The notes under the pieces are model-generated. The model was not told the DNA's origin. It made no database searches and was given only the letters and a program-made list of their open reading frames with translations. A stretch of 64,000 nt of DNA from Streptomyces sp. CB02414 (GTDB taxonomy: Bacteria; Actinomycetota; Actinomycetes; Streptomycetales; Streptomycetaceae), in NCBI RefSeq assembly GCF_001905385.1, contig NZ_LIPF01000014.1, forward strand, positions 62,001-126,000, given 5' to 3'. Position numbers and translations under genes: made by a program. Shown here in pieces: positions 8,108 through 17,303 of this stretch; the stretch's first letter is position 1; each line of letters opens with the position of its first letter.

Positions 8108-9430
8108 GTGAACCACCCCGCCCCCGAGCAGCCCGCCGACGCCGTCGCCCGGCTGCGCGCCACCTTCCGCACCGGCCGTACCAAGCCCGTCGAGTGGCGC
8201 ACCGGCCAGCTGCGCCGGCTGCGCGCCCTGCTCACGGAGAACGGCCCGGACCTGGAGGCGGCCCTCCACGCCGACCTCGGCAAGAGCGCCGCCGAGGCCC
8301 AGCGCACGGAGATCGGCTTCACCGTCCGCGAGATCGACCACACCCTCGGTCACCTCGACGACTGGCTGCGCCCCGAGCCCGCCCCGGTCCCGGCCCACCT
8401 CGGCGCCGACGCCACCGCCTGGACGCAGTACGACCCCCTCGGCGTCGTCCTCGTCATCGCGCCCTGGAACTACCCGGCCCAGTTGCTGCTCGCCCCGCTC
8501 GTCGGCGCGCTGGCCGCGGGCAACGCGGTGGTCGCCAAGCCCAGCGAGCTGGCCCCGGCGACCTCCGCCGCGCTGGCCCGCCTGCTGCCGCGTTACCTGG
8601 ACACCGACGCGGTGGCCGTCGTCGAGGGCGGCGTTCCCGAGACCACGGCTCTGCTCGCCGAGCGCTTCGACCACATCTTCTACACCGGCAACGGCACGGT
8701 CGGCCGCATCGTCATGCGTGCCGCCGCCGAGCACCTCACCCCGGTCACCCTCGAACTCGGCGGCAAGTCCCCGGCGTTCGTCGACCGCGACGCCGACCTC
8801 GACGCCGTCGCCGCACGGCTGGCCGCCGGCAAGTTCCTCAACGCGGGCCAGACCTGCGTGGCGCCCGACTACGTGCTGACCGACCCCGAGACCGCCGCCG
8901 CCCTGGAGCCGGCGCTGGTCCGTGCCGTCGAGGCGCTGTACGGGAGCGAGCCGGCGCGGTCCGGGGAGTACGCGCGGATCGTCAACGAGCGCCACTTCGA
9001 CCGGCTGACCGGCCTCCTGGACTCCGGCCGGGTGGTCGTCGGCGGCGGCAGCGACCGGTCGCGGAAGTACATCGCGCCGACCGTGCTCGCCGACGTCGCG
9101 CCCGACGCGCTGGTGATGCGGGAGGAGATCTTCGGCCCGATCCTGCCGGTCGTCACCGTGTCCGGACTCGACGAGGCGATCGATTTCGTCAACGACCGCG
9201 ACAAGCCGCTGGCCCTCTACGTCTTCAGCGAGTCCGACGGGACGCGCGAGCGGTTCGCCGCCGAGACCTCCTCCGGCGGTCTCGGCCACGGGCTGCCGCT
9301 GGCCCATCTCACCATTTCCGACCTGCCGTTCGGCGGTGTGGGGGAGAGCGGCATGGGCAACTATCACGGGCGGTACTCCATCGAGACCTTCAGTCACCGC
9401 AAGGCGGTCCTGAAGAAGCCGCTGGGCTGA
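8108..9430 (+). CDS. Aldehyde dehydrogenase (ALDH3-like)
   Basis: This 440-residue NAD(P)-dependent aldehyde dehydrogenase is of the shorter, class-3-like type. Seen in order are PWNYP in the cofactor region (about 119-123), LELGGKSP with the general-base Glu (about 216-223), and NAGQTC with the catalytic Cys (about 247-252). The C-terminal PFGGVGESGMGNYHG signature is typical of ALDH3 and coniferyl-aldehyde dehydrogenase relatives. It oxidises aldehydes to acids; the substrate is not fixed. The GTG at 8108 (VNHPAPEQ) was chosen because upstream codons are read through the tandem repeat. A hairpin terminator follows 20 bases after the stop. Confidence 0.9.
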   Translation: MNHPAPEQPADAVARLRATFRTGRTKPVEWRTGQLRRLRALLTENGPDLEAALHADLGKSAAEAQRTEIGFTVREIDHTLGHLDDWLRPEPAPVPAHLGADATAWTQYDPLGVVLVIAPWNYPAQLLLAPLVGALAAGNAVVAKPSELAPATSAALARLLPRYLDTDAVAVVEGGVPETTALLAERFDHIFYTGNGTVGRIVMRAAAEHLTPVTLELGGKSPAFVDRDADLDAVAARLAAGKFLNAGQTCVAPDYVLTDPETAAALEPALVRAVEALYGSEPARSGEYARIVNERHFDRLTGLLDSGRVVVGGGSDRSRKYIAPTVLADVAPDALVMREEIFGPILPVVTVSGLDEAIDFVNDRDKPLALYVFSESDGTRERFAAETSSGGLGHGLPLAHLTISDLPFGGVGESGMGNYHGRYSIETFSHRKAVLKKPLG

Positions 9431-9450
9431 CCGGTCCGATGACTCGCGTT

Positions 9451-9477
9451 CAACCCGGCCGAGAACCGGCCGGGTTG
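9451..9477 (+). terminator. Hairpin terminator after aldehyde dehydrogenase
   Basis: A perfect 10-bp stem (CAACCCGGCC, 9451-9460, with its complement at 9468-9477) and a 7-base loop separate the aldehyde dehydrogenase from the chitinase promoter region. Confidence 0.7.
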
Positions 9478-9478
9478 G

Positions 9479-9509
9479 ACTGGTCTAAACCCTTGACTGG
9501 TACAGACCA
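9479..9509 (+). promoter_or_regulatory. Tandem DasR-like (dre) sites upstream of chitinase
   Basis: TGGTCTAAACCC (9481-9492) and TGGTACAGACCA (9498-9509) are two direct 12-base repeats with start points 17 bases apart, each preceded by AC. They closely resemble the TGGTCTAGACCA repeats in front of Streptomyces chitinase genes, which are bound by the GntR-family repressor DasR and relieved by glucosamine phosphates. A TTGACT overlaps the second site and could be the -35 element. Confidence 0.75.
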
Positions 9510-9647
9510 ACGCGGTTGAGTGTGCCTCCAACACCCCCCACCACGGCCGCCCCCGACGCCGTGGCCGGTCCGGCCGGCGCGCGCCCAGGGCTCCGCTTCT
9601 CCCTTCCCTGGTACGGGAGCGGCCGTGCTCCGCCGAAGGAGGCAGCC

Positions 9648-10538
9648 GTGTCGAGGCGCCGTATATCCGCCGTGGTCACCGCACTCGCCCTCGCGGGAGC
9701 CGTCCCCGCCTTCCTGCCCGCCACCGAGGCGTCCGCCGCCTCCTGTTCCAGTTACCCCGCCTGGTCGGCCGACGCGAACTACGACACCGGCGACATCGTC
9801 CGCTACACGGACGGCAAGGCGTACATCGCCGAGCACGCCAACCCGGGCTACGACCCGCTGATCAGCACCTGGTACTGGGAGCCGTACGCCTGCGACGGCG
9901 GCTCCGAGACGCCGGTCGGCAACTTCGTGGTGACCGAGGCGCAGTTCAACCAGATGTTCCCGGGCAGGAACTCGTTCTACAGCTACAGCGGCCTCACCGC
10001 CGCGCTCAGCGCCTACCCGGGCTTCGCCAACACCGGCAGCGACACGGTGAAGAAGCAGGAGGCAGCCGCCTTCCTCGCCAACGTCAGCCACGAGACCGGC
10101 GGACTCGTGCACATCGTCGAGCAGAACACCGCCAACTACCCGCACTACTGCGACTGGAACCAGCCCTACGGCTGCCCGGCCGGCCAGGCCGCCTACTACG
10201 GGCGGGGCCCCATCCAGCTCAGCTGGAACTTCAACTACAAGGCGGCGGGCGACGCCCTCGGCATCGACCTGCTGAACAACCCCTGGCTGGTGCAGAACGA
10301 CTCGGCCGTCGCCTGGAAGACCGCCCTGTGGTACTGGAACACCCAGTCCGGGCCCGGCAGCATGACCGGGCACAACGCCATGGTCAACGGTGCCGGCTTC
10401 GGTCAGACGATCCGCTCCATCAACGGCTCCCTGGAGTGCGACGGCAAGAACCCCGCGCAGGTCCAGAGCCGCGTCAGCAAGTACCAGCAGTTCAGCCAGA
10501 TCCTCGGTGTCTCACCGGGCGGCAATCTGTACTGCTGA
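9648..10538 (+). CDS. Secreted GH19 chitinase with N-terminal chitin-binding domain
   Basis: This 296-residue protein has a Sec-type signal peptide (about 1-30, ending near ASAA), a small carbohydrate-binding module of the CBM5/12 type (about 32-80, with a Cys at each end and the aromatic residues of STWYWEPYAC), and a GH19 catalytic domain (about 90-296). In the catalytic domain, FLANVSHETGG holds the acid Glu and AAYYGRGPIQLSWNFNY is the GH19 signature. It hydrolyses chitin outside the cell, like S. griseus ChiC. The GTG at 9648 is preceded by GAAGGAGG. Two DasR-like sites lie upstream, so expression should respond to chitin-derived sugars. Confidence 0.95.
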   Translation: MSRRRISAVVTALALAGAVPAFLPATEASAASCSSYPAWSADANYDTGDIVRYTDGKAYIAEHANPGYDPLISTWYWEPYACDGGSETPVGNFVVTEAQFNQMFPGRNSFYSYSGLTAALSAYPGFANTGSDTVKKQEAAAFLANVSHETGGLVHIVEQNTANYPHYCDWNQPYGCPAGQAAYYGRGPIQLSWNFNYKAAGDALGIDLLNNPWLVQNDSAVAWKTALWYWNTQSGPGSMTGHNAMVNGAGFGQTIRSINGSLECDGKNPAQVQSRVSKYQQFSQILGVSPGGNLYC

Positions 10539-10568
10539 CCCTCGCCGGGGGTGTGCGACACTCCGCCG

Positions 10569-11468
10569 ATGACCTCGGAAACGATCACCGCGGAGTCCGC
10601 CGGCACCTGGCACCTCGGCGACCTGCCCGTCCGCCGCGTCGGCCTCGGCGCGATGCGGCTGACGGGCAGCGCCGCCTTCCACTTCGGCACCCCGAGCGAC
10701 CGCGACCGCTCCCTCGCCGTCCTGCGCCGGGCGGTCGAACTCGGCGTCAACCACATCGACACCGCCGCGTTCTACTTCTCGTCCCTGCGCTCCGCCAACG
10801 AGCTGATCAACAGCGCGCTGGCACCGTACGCCGACGACTTGGTGATCGCGGTCAAGGTCGGCCCGTACCGGGAGTGGTCGGGGGCGTGGGGCACCTCCGC
10901 CCGTCCCGAGGACCTGCGCGCCCACGTCGAGGAGAACCTGCGTCAACTGGGCCGCGACCACCTCGACGTCGTCTACCTGCGCCGCATGCGGCAGGAGTCG
11001 ATCGCCGACCACTTCGGCGCCCTCGCCGAACTGCGCGCGGCGGGCCTGATCCGTCACCTCGGCGTCTCCGGCGTGGAGCCGCGCCACCTCGCCGAGGCGC
11101 AGGCCATCGCGCCCGTGGTCTGCGTGCAGAACCGGTACGGCCTCGGCTTCCACGACCCCGCCACCGACGAACTGCTCGCCCGGTGCCGCGAACAGGGCAT
11201 CGCCTTCGTGCCGTTCTACGCCCTCGCGGGCGAGGCCGGCCCGCGCGGCGCCGGAGCCGATCACGAGGAGGAGGTCCGCGAGGTCGCCCGGGTGCACGGC
11301 GCGAGCCCCGCGCAGGTCCGGATCGCCTGGACCTTGCAGCAGGGCCCGAACGTCCTCGCCATCCCCGGCACCGGCGACCCCGGGCACCTCGCCGAGAACG
11401 TCGCCGCGGGCGCCCTCCGGCTCACCGACGAGGAACTCGCGCGGCTCGACGCCGCCCGGACCGGCTGA
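10569..11468 (+). CDS. Aldo/keto reductase family oxidoreductase
   Basis: This 299-residue TIM-barrel aldo/keto reductase starts at ATG 10569. The N-terminal GLGAMRL, DTAAFYFSS with the catalytic Asp and Tyr, KVGP with the catalytic Lys, and the C-terminal cofactor motif IPGTGDPGHLAEN are visible. The position of the usual catalytic His is occupied by YLRRM, as in a subfamily common in actinobacteria, so substrate specificity probably differs from classical members. It starts 30 bases after the chitinase stop in the same direction. A MITE-like element follows the gene directly. Confidence 0.88.
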   Translation: MTSETITAESAGTWHLGDLPVRRVGLGAMRLTGSAAFHFGTPSDRDRSLAVLRRAVELGVNHIDTAAFYFSSLRSANELINSALAPYADDLVIAVKVGPYREWSGAWGTSARPEDLRAHVEENLRQLGRDHLDVVYLRRMRQESIADHFGALAELRAAGLIRHLGVSGVEPRHLAEAQAIAPVVCVQNRYGLGFHDPATDELLARCREQGIAFVPFYALAGEAGPRGAGADHEEEVREVARVHGASPAQVRIAWTLQQGPNVLAIPGTGDPGHLAENVAAGALRLTDEELARLDAARTG

Positions 11469-11474
11469 GTTCCC

Positions 11475-11693
11475 AGGGGCTGTCGTTCGGACCATGCCGC
11501 AGACGCGGGGGCCGGCACGCACTCGCCCACTGCCTGAAGGGCGTGGGGGGTGCCCCCAGCCGCGTTGTCGCCGGCTGCCACGACTGCGCCCCGGCGCCCT
11601 CCTCCGCCTGGCAGCCGCACGCACCAGACCCCGCTCACCGGCACTGACCAGCACCGTCTTTTCCCTGCGGCCCGATCCGAAGCACAGCCCCTA
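11475..11693. mobile_element. MITE-like element with imperfect terminal inverted repeats
   Basis: The ends carry AGGGGCTGT (11475-11483) and ACAGCCCCT (11684-11692), extended inwards by partly matching sequence (TTCGGA and GCCGCAG on the left against CTGCGGC and TCCGA on the right), about 30 bp in all. The interior (about 170 bp) has no gene but has a GGGGG/CCCCC hairpin near 11550. It shares CGCACGCACCAGAC and other short blocks with the element at 12219-12400, so the two look related. The right end overlaps the stop codon of the neighbouring PNPOx-like gene. Confidence 0.65.
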
Positions 11694-12146
11694 GACGATC
11701 CAGGCGCCGTCCCGCATGATGTGCCGCCCCTTCAGCTCGCGCTCCTCGTGCCACGCCTGGACCGCGTACGGCCGCACCCGGAACCAGGCGTACGACGCGC
11801 TGTCCCCGCGCGGGTCCCAGCCGGTCTTCGCGGCGAACGCGTCCGCCGCCGAGGGCGCCTCCCGCAGGCCGAACGTCTCCGCCTCGCCGTCGATCAGCAC
11901 GACGTCCCGGGTGTGCCCGAACGCCAGCCGGACCCGGCCCCCGCCCCGCAGGTTGCGGCCGGTCGGGTTGGTGCGCCGGGTGCACAGCCAGACCGACTCC
12001 TCGTGCCACACGAACCACAGCGGGACCAGGCACGGCACGCCGTCGGCGTCCGCCGTGGCCACCCAGATGTCCAGTTCGCGTTCCAGGCGGTCGAGCACGT
12101 CCTGCCGGCGCTGCCCCGGATCGCGCGGCGGTGCGGTGATCTTCAT
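11691..12146 (-). CDS. Pyridoxamine 5'-phosphate oxidase-like FMN-binding protein
   Basis: This 151-residue split-barrel flavoprotein is of the PNPOx-like family. It has the pattern LWFVWHEESVWLCTRRTNPTG and a following strand-rich region to about 100, as in actinobacterial FMN- or F420-dependent members. The exact cofactor is not decidable by eye. The start is ATG at 12146 (MKITAPPRD); the longer upstream frame is read through non-coding sequence and a MITE. The stop codon TAG lies inside the terminal inverted repeat of the element at 11475-11693. The gene is bracketed by two MITE-like elements. Confidence 0.8.
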   Translation of the reverse strand: MKITAPPRDPGQRRQDVLDRLERELDIWVATADADGVPCLVPLWFVWHEESVWLCTRRTNPTGRNLRGGGRVRLAFGHTRDVVLIDGEAETFGLREAPSAADAFAAKTGWDPRGDSASYAWFRVRPYAVQAWHEERELKGRHIMRDGAWIV

Positions 12147-12218
12147 GGCCGTGACGGTAAGGGAACGGGCCGTGCCCGCGCCTCGGGCCCGGGACGGTCC
12201 TGCCCCTCGTACCCGAGG

Positions 12219-12400
12219 CCTAGGCCCTGTCGTCAAATTCCCGCCTGCCCGGCGACGCCTGGCACGCACGCTCGCCGCGTTGCCGAATCGCCCACGTGGC
12301 TCCGCCACGAGGACGCTCCGGCGCCTTGCGATCGCACGCACCAGACGCCGCCGGGCCCGCCCTCCGGGCGGACGACGGGAATTTGACGACAGGGCCTAGG
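12219..12400. mobile_element. MITE with perfect 25-bp terminal inverted repeats
   Basis: The 25 bases at 12219-12243 are an exact inverted copy of 12376-12400. The repeat includes CCTAGG at the outer end and GTCGTCAAATTCCCG at the inner end. CTAG at each end could be the duplicated target site. The 130-bp core encodes nothing convincing. Such CTGTCGTCAAATTCCCG-ended short elements occur repeatedly in Streptomyces genomes and are thought to be moved by IS5-type transposases. Its right edge lies about 70 bases upstream of the glyoxalase start. Confidence 0.9.
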
Positions 12401-12469
12401 ACCGAGGACTGGCGTCCGATGGGTTTTACGTATAACCTCTCCGGTCAATCGCCGTCCCGAAAGGTCCCG

Positions 12470-12862
12470 ATGCCGCACATCGCCCTGGTCGCCCTCGTCG
12501 TCGACGACTACGACGAGGCGATCCGCTTCTACACCGAGGCCCTCGGATTCCGTCTCGCCGAGGACTCCGCCCGGCCCGACGGCTCCCGCTGGGTGGTCGT
12601 CGAGCCCGGTACGGGGAGCGGCGGCACCGCTCTGCTGCTGGCCCGGGCCAAGGGTGAGCGGCAGCGGGCCCGGGTCGGCGACCAGACGGGTGGACGCGTC
12701 GGGTTCTTCCTGTACACCGACGACTTCGCCCGCGACCACGCCCGGATGGCGGCCGCCGGCGTGACCTTCCTGGAGGAGCCCCGGCACGAGCCCTACGGCT
12801 CGGTCGCCGTCTTCCAGGACCTGTACGGCAACCGCTGGGACCTGCTCCAGCCCGCCGCCTGA
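12470..12862 (+). CDS. VOC/glyoxalase superfamily protein
   Basis: This 130-residue VOC-fold protein has two beta-alpha-beta-beta-beta units. The N-terminal IALVALVVDDYDEAIRFY and the C-terminal VFQDLYGNRWDLLQ are typical. His in the first strand (PHIAL) and Glu in the middle are possible metal ligands. The reaction is unknown; relatives include lactoylglutathione lyases and bleomycin-resistance proteins. The ATG at 12470 is 8 bases after GAAAGG. It is followed after 45 bases by the adenosine deaminase gene in the same direction. Confidence 0.85.
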   Translation: MPHIALVALVVDDYDEAIRFYTEALGFRLAEDSARPDGSRWVVVEPGTGSGGTALLLARAKGERQRARVGDQTGGRVGFFLYTDDFARDHARMAAAGVTFLEEPRHEPYGSVAVFQDLYGNRWDLLQPAA

Positions 12863-12907
12863 CCGTCCCCGCCTATCGCTCACCGACCCGCCGAGGAACA
12901 ACCACTC

Positions 12908-13987
12908 ATGTCATCTACGCGCATAGACGCCGAAACCCTCCGCCGCCTCCCCAAGGCGGTCCTGCACGACCACCTCGACGGCGGCCTGCGCCCCGCGACC
13001 GTCGTGGAACTGGCCGGGTCCGTCGGCCACACCCTGCCCACCACCGATCCCGACGAACTGGCCGCCTGGTACTACGAGGCCGCCAACTCCGGGGACCTGG
13101 TGCGCTACATCGCGACCTTCGAGCACACCCTCGCCGTGATGCAGAGCCGCGAGGGCCTGCTGCGCACCGCCGAGGAGTACGTCCTCGACCTCGCCGCCGA
13201 CGGCGTCGTCTACGGCGAGGTCCGCTACGCCCCCGAGCTGATGCTGAAGGGCGGCCTCACCCTCGCCGAGGTCGTCGAGACCGTCCAGGAGGGGCTGGCG
13301 GCCGGCATGGCCAAGGCGGCGGCGGCCGGTACGCCGGTGCGTGTCGGCACCCTGCTGTGCGGCATGCGGATGTTCGACCGCACCCGGGAGACCGCCGACC
13401 TCGCGGTCGCCTTCCGGGACGCGGGCGTCGTCGGCTTCGACATCGCGGGCGCCGAGGACGGCTTCCCGCCCGCCGACCACCTCGACGCCTTCGAGCACCT
13501 GCGCCGCGAGAACGTGCCGTTCACCATCCACGCCGGCGAGGCGCACGGACTGCCCAGCATCCACCAGGCCCTCCAGGTGTGCGGTGCCCAGCGCATCGGC
13601 CACGGCGTGCGCATCACCGACGACATCCCCGACCTGGCGGCCGGCAAGCTCGGCCGGCTCGCCGGCTGGGTCCGCGACCGCCGGATCGCCCTGGAGATGT
13701 GCCCGACCTCCAACCTCCAGACCGGCGCCGCGACCTCGATCGCCGAGCACCCGATCACGGCGCTCAAGGACCTCGGCTTCCGCGTCACCCTCAACACCGA
13801 CAACCGGCTCGTCTCCGGCACGACGATGACCCGCGAGATGTCCCTGCTGGTCGAGCAGGCGGGCTGGACGGTGGAAGACCTGCGCACGGTCACGGTGAAC
13901 GCGCTGAAGAGCGCCTTCATCCCCTTCGACGAGCGCAAGGCCCTCATCGAGGACGTGGTCCTGCCGGGCTACGCCTCGGCGCTCTGA
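12908..13987 (+). CDS. add: Adenosine deaminase
   Basis: This 359-residue metal-dependent amidohydrolase carries all the landmarks of adenosine deaminase: HDHLDGGLRP near the N terminus (zinc His pair and substrate Asp), HAGEAHG with the zinc His and catalytic Glu (about 205-211), a GHG loop around 234, EMCPTSN, and NTDNR with the zinc Asp near 300. It converts adenosine (and deoxyadenosine) to inosine in purine salvage. The start ATG at 12908 follows GAGGAA. The last 19 bases overlap the end of the convergent DinB-like gene. Confidence 0.95.
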   Translation: MSSTRIDAETLRRLPKAVLHDHLDGGLRPATVVELAGSVGHTLPTTDPDELAAWYYEAANSGDLVRYIATFEHTLAVMQSREGLLRTAEEYVLDLAADGVVYGEVRYAPELMLKGGLTLAEVVETVQEGLAAGMAKAAAAGTPVRVGTLLCGMRMFDRTRETADLAVAFRDAGVVGFDIAGAEDGFPPADHLDAFEHLRRENVPFTIHAGEAHGLPSIHQALQVCGAQRIGHGVRITDDIPDLAAGKLGRLAGWVRDRRIALEMCPTSNLQTGAATSIAEHPITALKDLGFRVTLNTDNRLVSGTTMTREMSLLVEQAGWTVEDLRTVTVNALKSAFIPFDERKALIEDVVLPGYASAL

Positions 13988-14484
13988 ACGAGCCCGCGCA
14001 CATAGGCGGCCTGTCCGGCGTGCTGGAGATCGTCGGACAGGACGCTGACCAGGCGCGCGCCGAGCGTGACCGGCGGGTCCCAGTTCTCGTCCACGATCCG
14101 CTCCAGGTCCTTGGCGGCCAGGGAGCGCAGGGCCCCGAGCGTCTGCTCGTGCACCGCGTCGTAGTACCCGGTCAGCAGGCCGGCGGAGTCGACCCGGACC
14201 TTCCCGACCTGCGCCGGGCTGTGCCCGTACCCGGTGTCTTCGCGGGGCAGCCCCAGGCCGAAGCGTTTCTCCCAGTCCCCGGCGAGCCACACCTGTTCGA
14301 GCCCGAAGGCGTCGGCGACGTGGTCGTCCTGGACCCGGGTGAGGTGCCAGACCAGCCAGGCGACGGAGTTGGCGTCGTCGGCCGGGCGGGCGTTCAGGCC
14401 GTCGGGGCCCAGGCCCTCGACGGCGGCGTGGACTTCTTCCTGGATGCGGCCGTAGGCCTCGATGAGGATGTCCTTCGCATGCAT
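13969..14484 (-). CDS. DinB/DUF664 four-helix protein
   Basis: This 171-residue protein belongs to the DinB/mycothiol-dependent maleylpyruvate isomerase-like superfamily (DUF664 branch). VAWLVWHLTRVQDDH and the later SDDLQHAGQAAYVRG place three His residues where the metal-binding triad is expected. Members are mostly mycothiol- or bacillithiol-dependent transferases. The substrate is unknown. The start is ATG at 14484. Its 3' end overlaps that of the adenosine deaminase gene on the other strand. Confidence 0.82.
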   Translation of the reverse strand: MHAKDILIEAYGRIQEEVHAAVEGLGPDGLNARPADDANSVAWLVWHLTRVQDDHVADAFGLEQVWLAGDWEKRFGLGLPREDTGYGHSPAQVGKVRVDSAGLLTGYYDAVHEQTLGALRSLAAKDLERIVDENWDPPVTLGARLVSVLSDDLQHAGQAAYVRGLVQSAEA

Positions 14485-14509
14485 GCGTCCACCATCGCGC
14501 AGTCCGCCT

Positions 14510-15394
14510 TCAGCCGCTCGCCGTTTCCAGCAGCGCCATGAGCGCCCGCGCCGCCGGGCTGGTGGCCTGGACGGGCGGCAGCAGGGCGATGGTCTCGTAC
14601 GCGCTCTCGTCGCCGTCCTTGAGGGGCAGCGAGGTGAGGGAGGCCCGCTTGTGCCGGAAGTGGCGCGGCACGACCGCGATGCCGAGGTTCTCGTCGAGCA
14701 GGTCGAGCAGACCGTGGACGTCGTTCACCTCCAGCGCGACGGTCCGCCGCACTCCGGCCGCGGCGAAGGCGGTGTCGGTGACGCGGCGCGGGCCCCAGTC
14801 GGGGTGGAAGTCGACGAACACCTCGTCGGCGAGGTCCCGCGGGGCCAGCACCGCGCCGTGCGCCGCCAGTCGGTGCCCGGGGTGGCAGAGCACCGTCATC
14901 GGCTCGCCGGCCAGCGACACGGACCGCAGCTGGTCCGTGTCCTCCTGCGTCCGGTAGGCGAAGGCGAGGTCGAGCCGACCGGCCGCGACCTCCTCCGCCA
15001 GCTCGCCCGAGCCCGCCTGCCGCAGCCGGATCTCCACGTCCGGGTGCTCCCGGCGGAACGCGGCCAGCAGCGCCGCCACCGGCACCCCGGCGATGCACTG
15101 CTCCGTCCCCAGGGACAGCGTGCCGCGCAGCACGCCCTGCACCGCCGCGACGGCCTCGTGCGCCGACCGCACCTGTGCGAGGATCCGCTCGGCCTCGCCC
15201 AGCAGCGCCCGCCCGGCCTCCGTCAGCGTCACCCGGCGGGTCGTGCGCACGAACAGCGGCGCCCTCAGCTCCCGCTCCAGCGCCCGGATGGACGCCGACA
15301 GGCCGGACTGGGACACCAGCAGCCGTTCGGCCGCGCGGGTGAAGTGCTGGTCCTCGGCGACCGCCACGAAGTGCTGGAGATGACGCAGTTCCAT
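14510..15394 (-). CDS. LysR family transcriptional regulator
   Basis: This 294-residue protein has an N-terminal winged helix-turn-helix (about 1-60, MELRHLQHFVAVAEDQHFTR and QSGLSASIRALERELRAPLF) and a C-terminal periplasmic-binding-like effector domain (about 90-290). It is the classic LysR layout, and the gene is divergent from an aldo/keto reductase gene, its likeliest target. The inducer is unknown. The ATG at 15394 is used. Confidence 0.92.
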   Translation of the reverse strand: MELRHLQHFVAVAEDQHFTRAAERLLVSQSGLSASIRALERELRAPLFVRTTRRVTLTEAGRALLGEAERILAQVRSAHEAVAAVQGVLRGTLSLGTEQCIAGVPVAALLAAFRREHPDVEIRLRQAGSGELAEEVAAGRLDLAFAYRTQEDTDQLRSVSLAGEPMTVLCHPGHRLAAHGAVLAPRDLADEVFVDFHPDWGPRRVTDTAFAAAGVRRTVALEVNDVHGLLDLLDENLGIAVVPRHFRHKRASLTSLPLKDGDESAYETIALLPPVQATSPAARALMALLETASG

Positions 15395-15415
15395 GACTCA
15401 GAAGCGTAGCCGCAC

Positions 15416-15429
15416 AATCCCATCGGATT
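15416..15429. promoter_or_regulatory. AATCC-N4-GGATT inverted repeat, candidate LysR operator
   Basis: The inverted repeat AATCCCATCGGATT lies 22 bases upstream of the LysR gene in the divergent space before the aldo/keto reductase gene. Its position and symmetry fit an autoregulatory LysR site. Confidence 0.35.
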
Positions 15430-15539
15430 CTTCTGTTGGACCACTGTCCGCAGGTCACGCCAGAGTGGGACGCGGTTCCGCACAAGCCCGTACCTCCCAT
15501 ACCTCCCGTACCTCGGGTGCCAACCCCTCTGGAGTCGCG

Positions 15540-16523
<984 letters not shown>

Positions 16524-16532
<9 letters not shown>

Positions 16533-16572
16533 AGGACCGGCAGGGAACACGACGTAGAGAACCGGCAGGGAA
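16524..16572. repeat. Tandem 24-bp direct repeat at the 3' end of the reductase gene
   Basis: The last codons and stop of the reductase gene plus following bases (16524-16547) are repeated with two changes at 16549-16572, a 25-base period. It looks like a recent tandem duplication just before the terminator. Confidence 0.8.
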
Positions 16573-16580
16573 GCGGACGC

Positions 16581-16612
16581 GATCCCGGAGGCGGCGGCCC
16601 GCCTCCGGGATC
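16581..16612 (+). terminator. Strong hairpin terminator
   Basis: A perfect 14-bp stem (GATCCCGGAGGCGG, 16581-16594, with its complement at 16599-16612) and a 4-base loop lie about 50 bases after the aldo/keto reductase stop. The 255 bases that follow, up to 16868, hold no gene; they contain an A/T-rich patch at about 16699-16765 that may carry the next gene's promoter. Confidence 0.8.
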
Positions 16613-16868
16613 CTCGGTATGCCCGGCGGACCGGGGCCCTCCGGTACCGCCGCCCTGCCCACACCCCGCGACGCGCTGTTTCGGCCACCGGCGGCCGTGA
16701 ATATGCCAGGAGACTGGCCGGAAATTCATGGTGACAGTGGTTCAGTAGTGAACATACTCACCTACAGGGCGTCTCACCGCACGCGACGGCGCCCTCACGC
16801 ACAGCACACGAGCCGCACGGACGTCACGCCCGACCGGCAGGCGGACTGCGCGACGGGGGAGGGGAGCA

Positions 16869-17279
16869 GTGCACGACGAGTTCCTGTGCCATGTCACCGC
16901 CTACGGTGTCTGTGACGGCCGGCGCATCGGAGTACCGCTGGGGACCTACCGGGCCCCGACCCTCGCCCTCGCCCTGTGGTGGCTGCGCGACCGGGCCTCC
17001 TGGATCGCCGAGCGGCTCGACCCGCAGCCCGACACCCCCCACTTACCGCGCGGCGCCCTGACTCCGGTCGCCGACGACGCACCCGACGTGCCGCGCGTGC
17101 TGCGCACCTGGTGTGCCGACGACGTCCAGCAGGAACTGGTCGCCGACGAGCTGGCCGCGGGGCGCCTGGTGCGCATCGCCACCAGCGACGACACCACCGA
17201 ATACGAGCTGATGGCCGAGTCTGTGGACGCCCTGCGCATGCAGCGGGCCGCTCCGCCCCTCGTCGTACCCGTCGCCTGA
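16869..17279 (+). CDS. Hypothetical protein
   Basis: This 136-residue soluble protein has a GTG start at 16869 behind a purine-rich GGGGAGGGGAG. It has two Cys residues near the N terminus (FLCHVTAYGVCDG) and one Trp-Cys in the middle. I recognise no family. The composition (Asp/Glu-rich, few hydrophobic stretches) argues for a cytoplasmic protein. It is convergent with the streptophobe gene. Confidence 0.6.
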   Translation: MHDEFLCHVTAYGVCDGRRIGVPLGTYRAPTLALALWWLRDRASWIAERLDPQPDTPHLPRGALTPVADDAPDVPRVLRTWCADDVQQELVADELAAGRLVRIATSDDTTEYELMAESVDALRMQRAAPPLVVPVA

Positions 17280-17303
17280 GCCGCCCGCGCCCGAGCGTCC
17301 GTC

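Noticed and set aside
11475..12400. Composite transposon made of two MITEs and the PNPOx-like gene
   Set aside because: The outer ends of the two elements differ and no duplicated target encloses the whole unit; they are better treated as separate insertions for now.
16740..16753. GTTCA-N4-TGAAC as operator for the hypothetical gene at 16869
   Set aside because: Arms of five bases with no adjacent regulator are too weak to report as a site.
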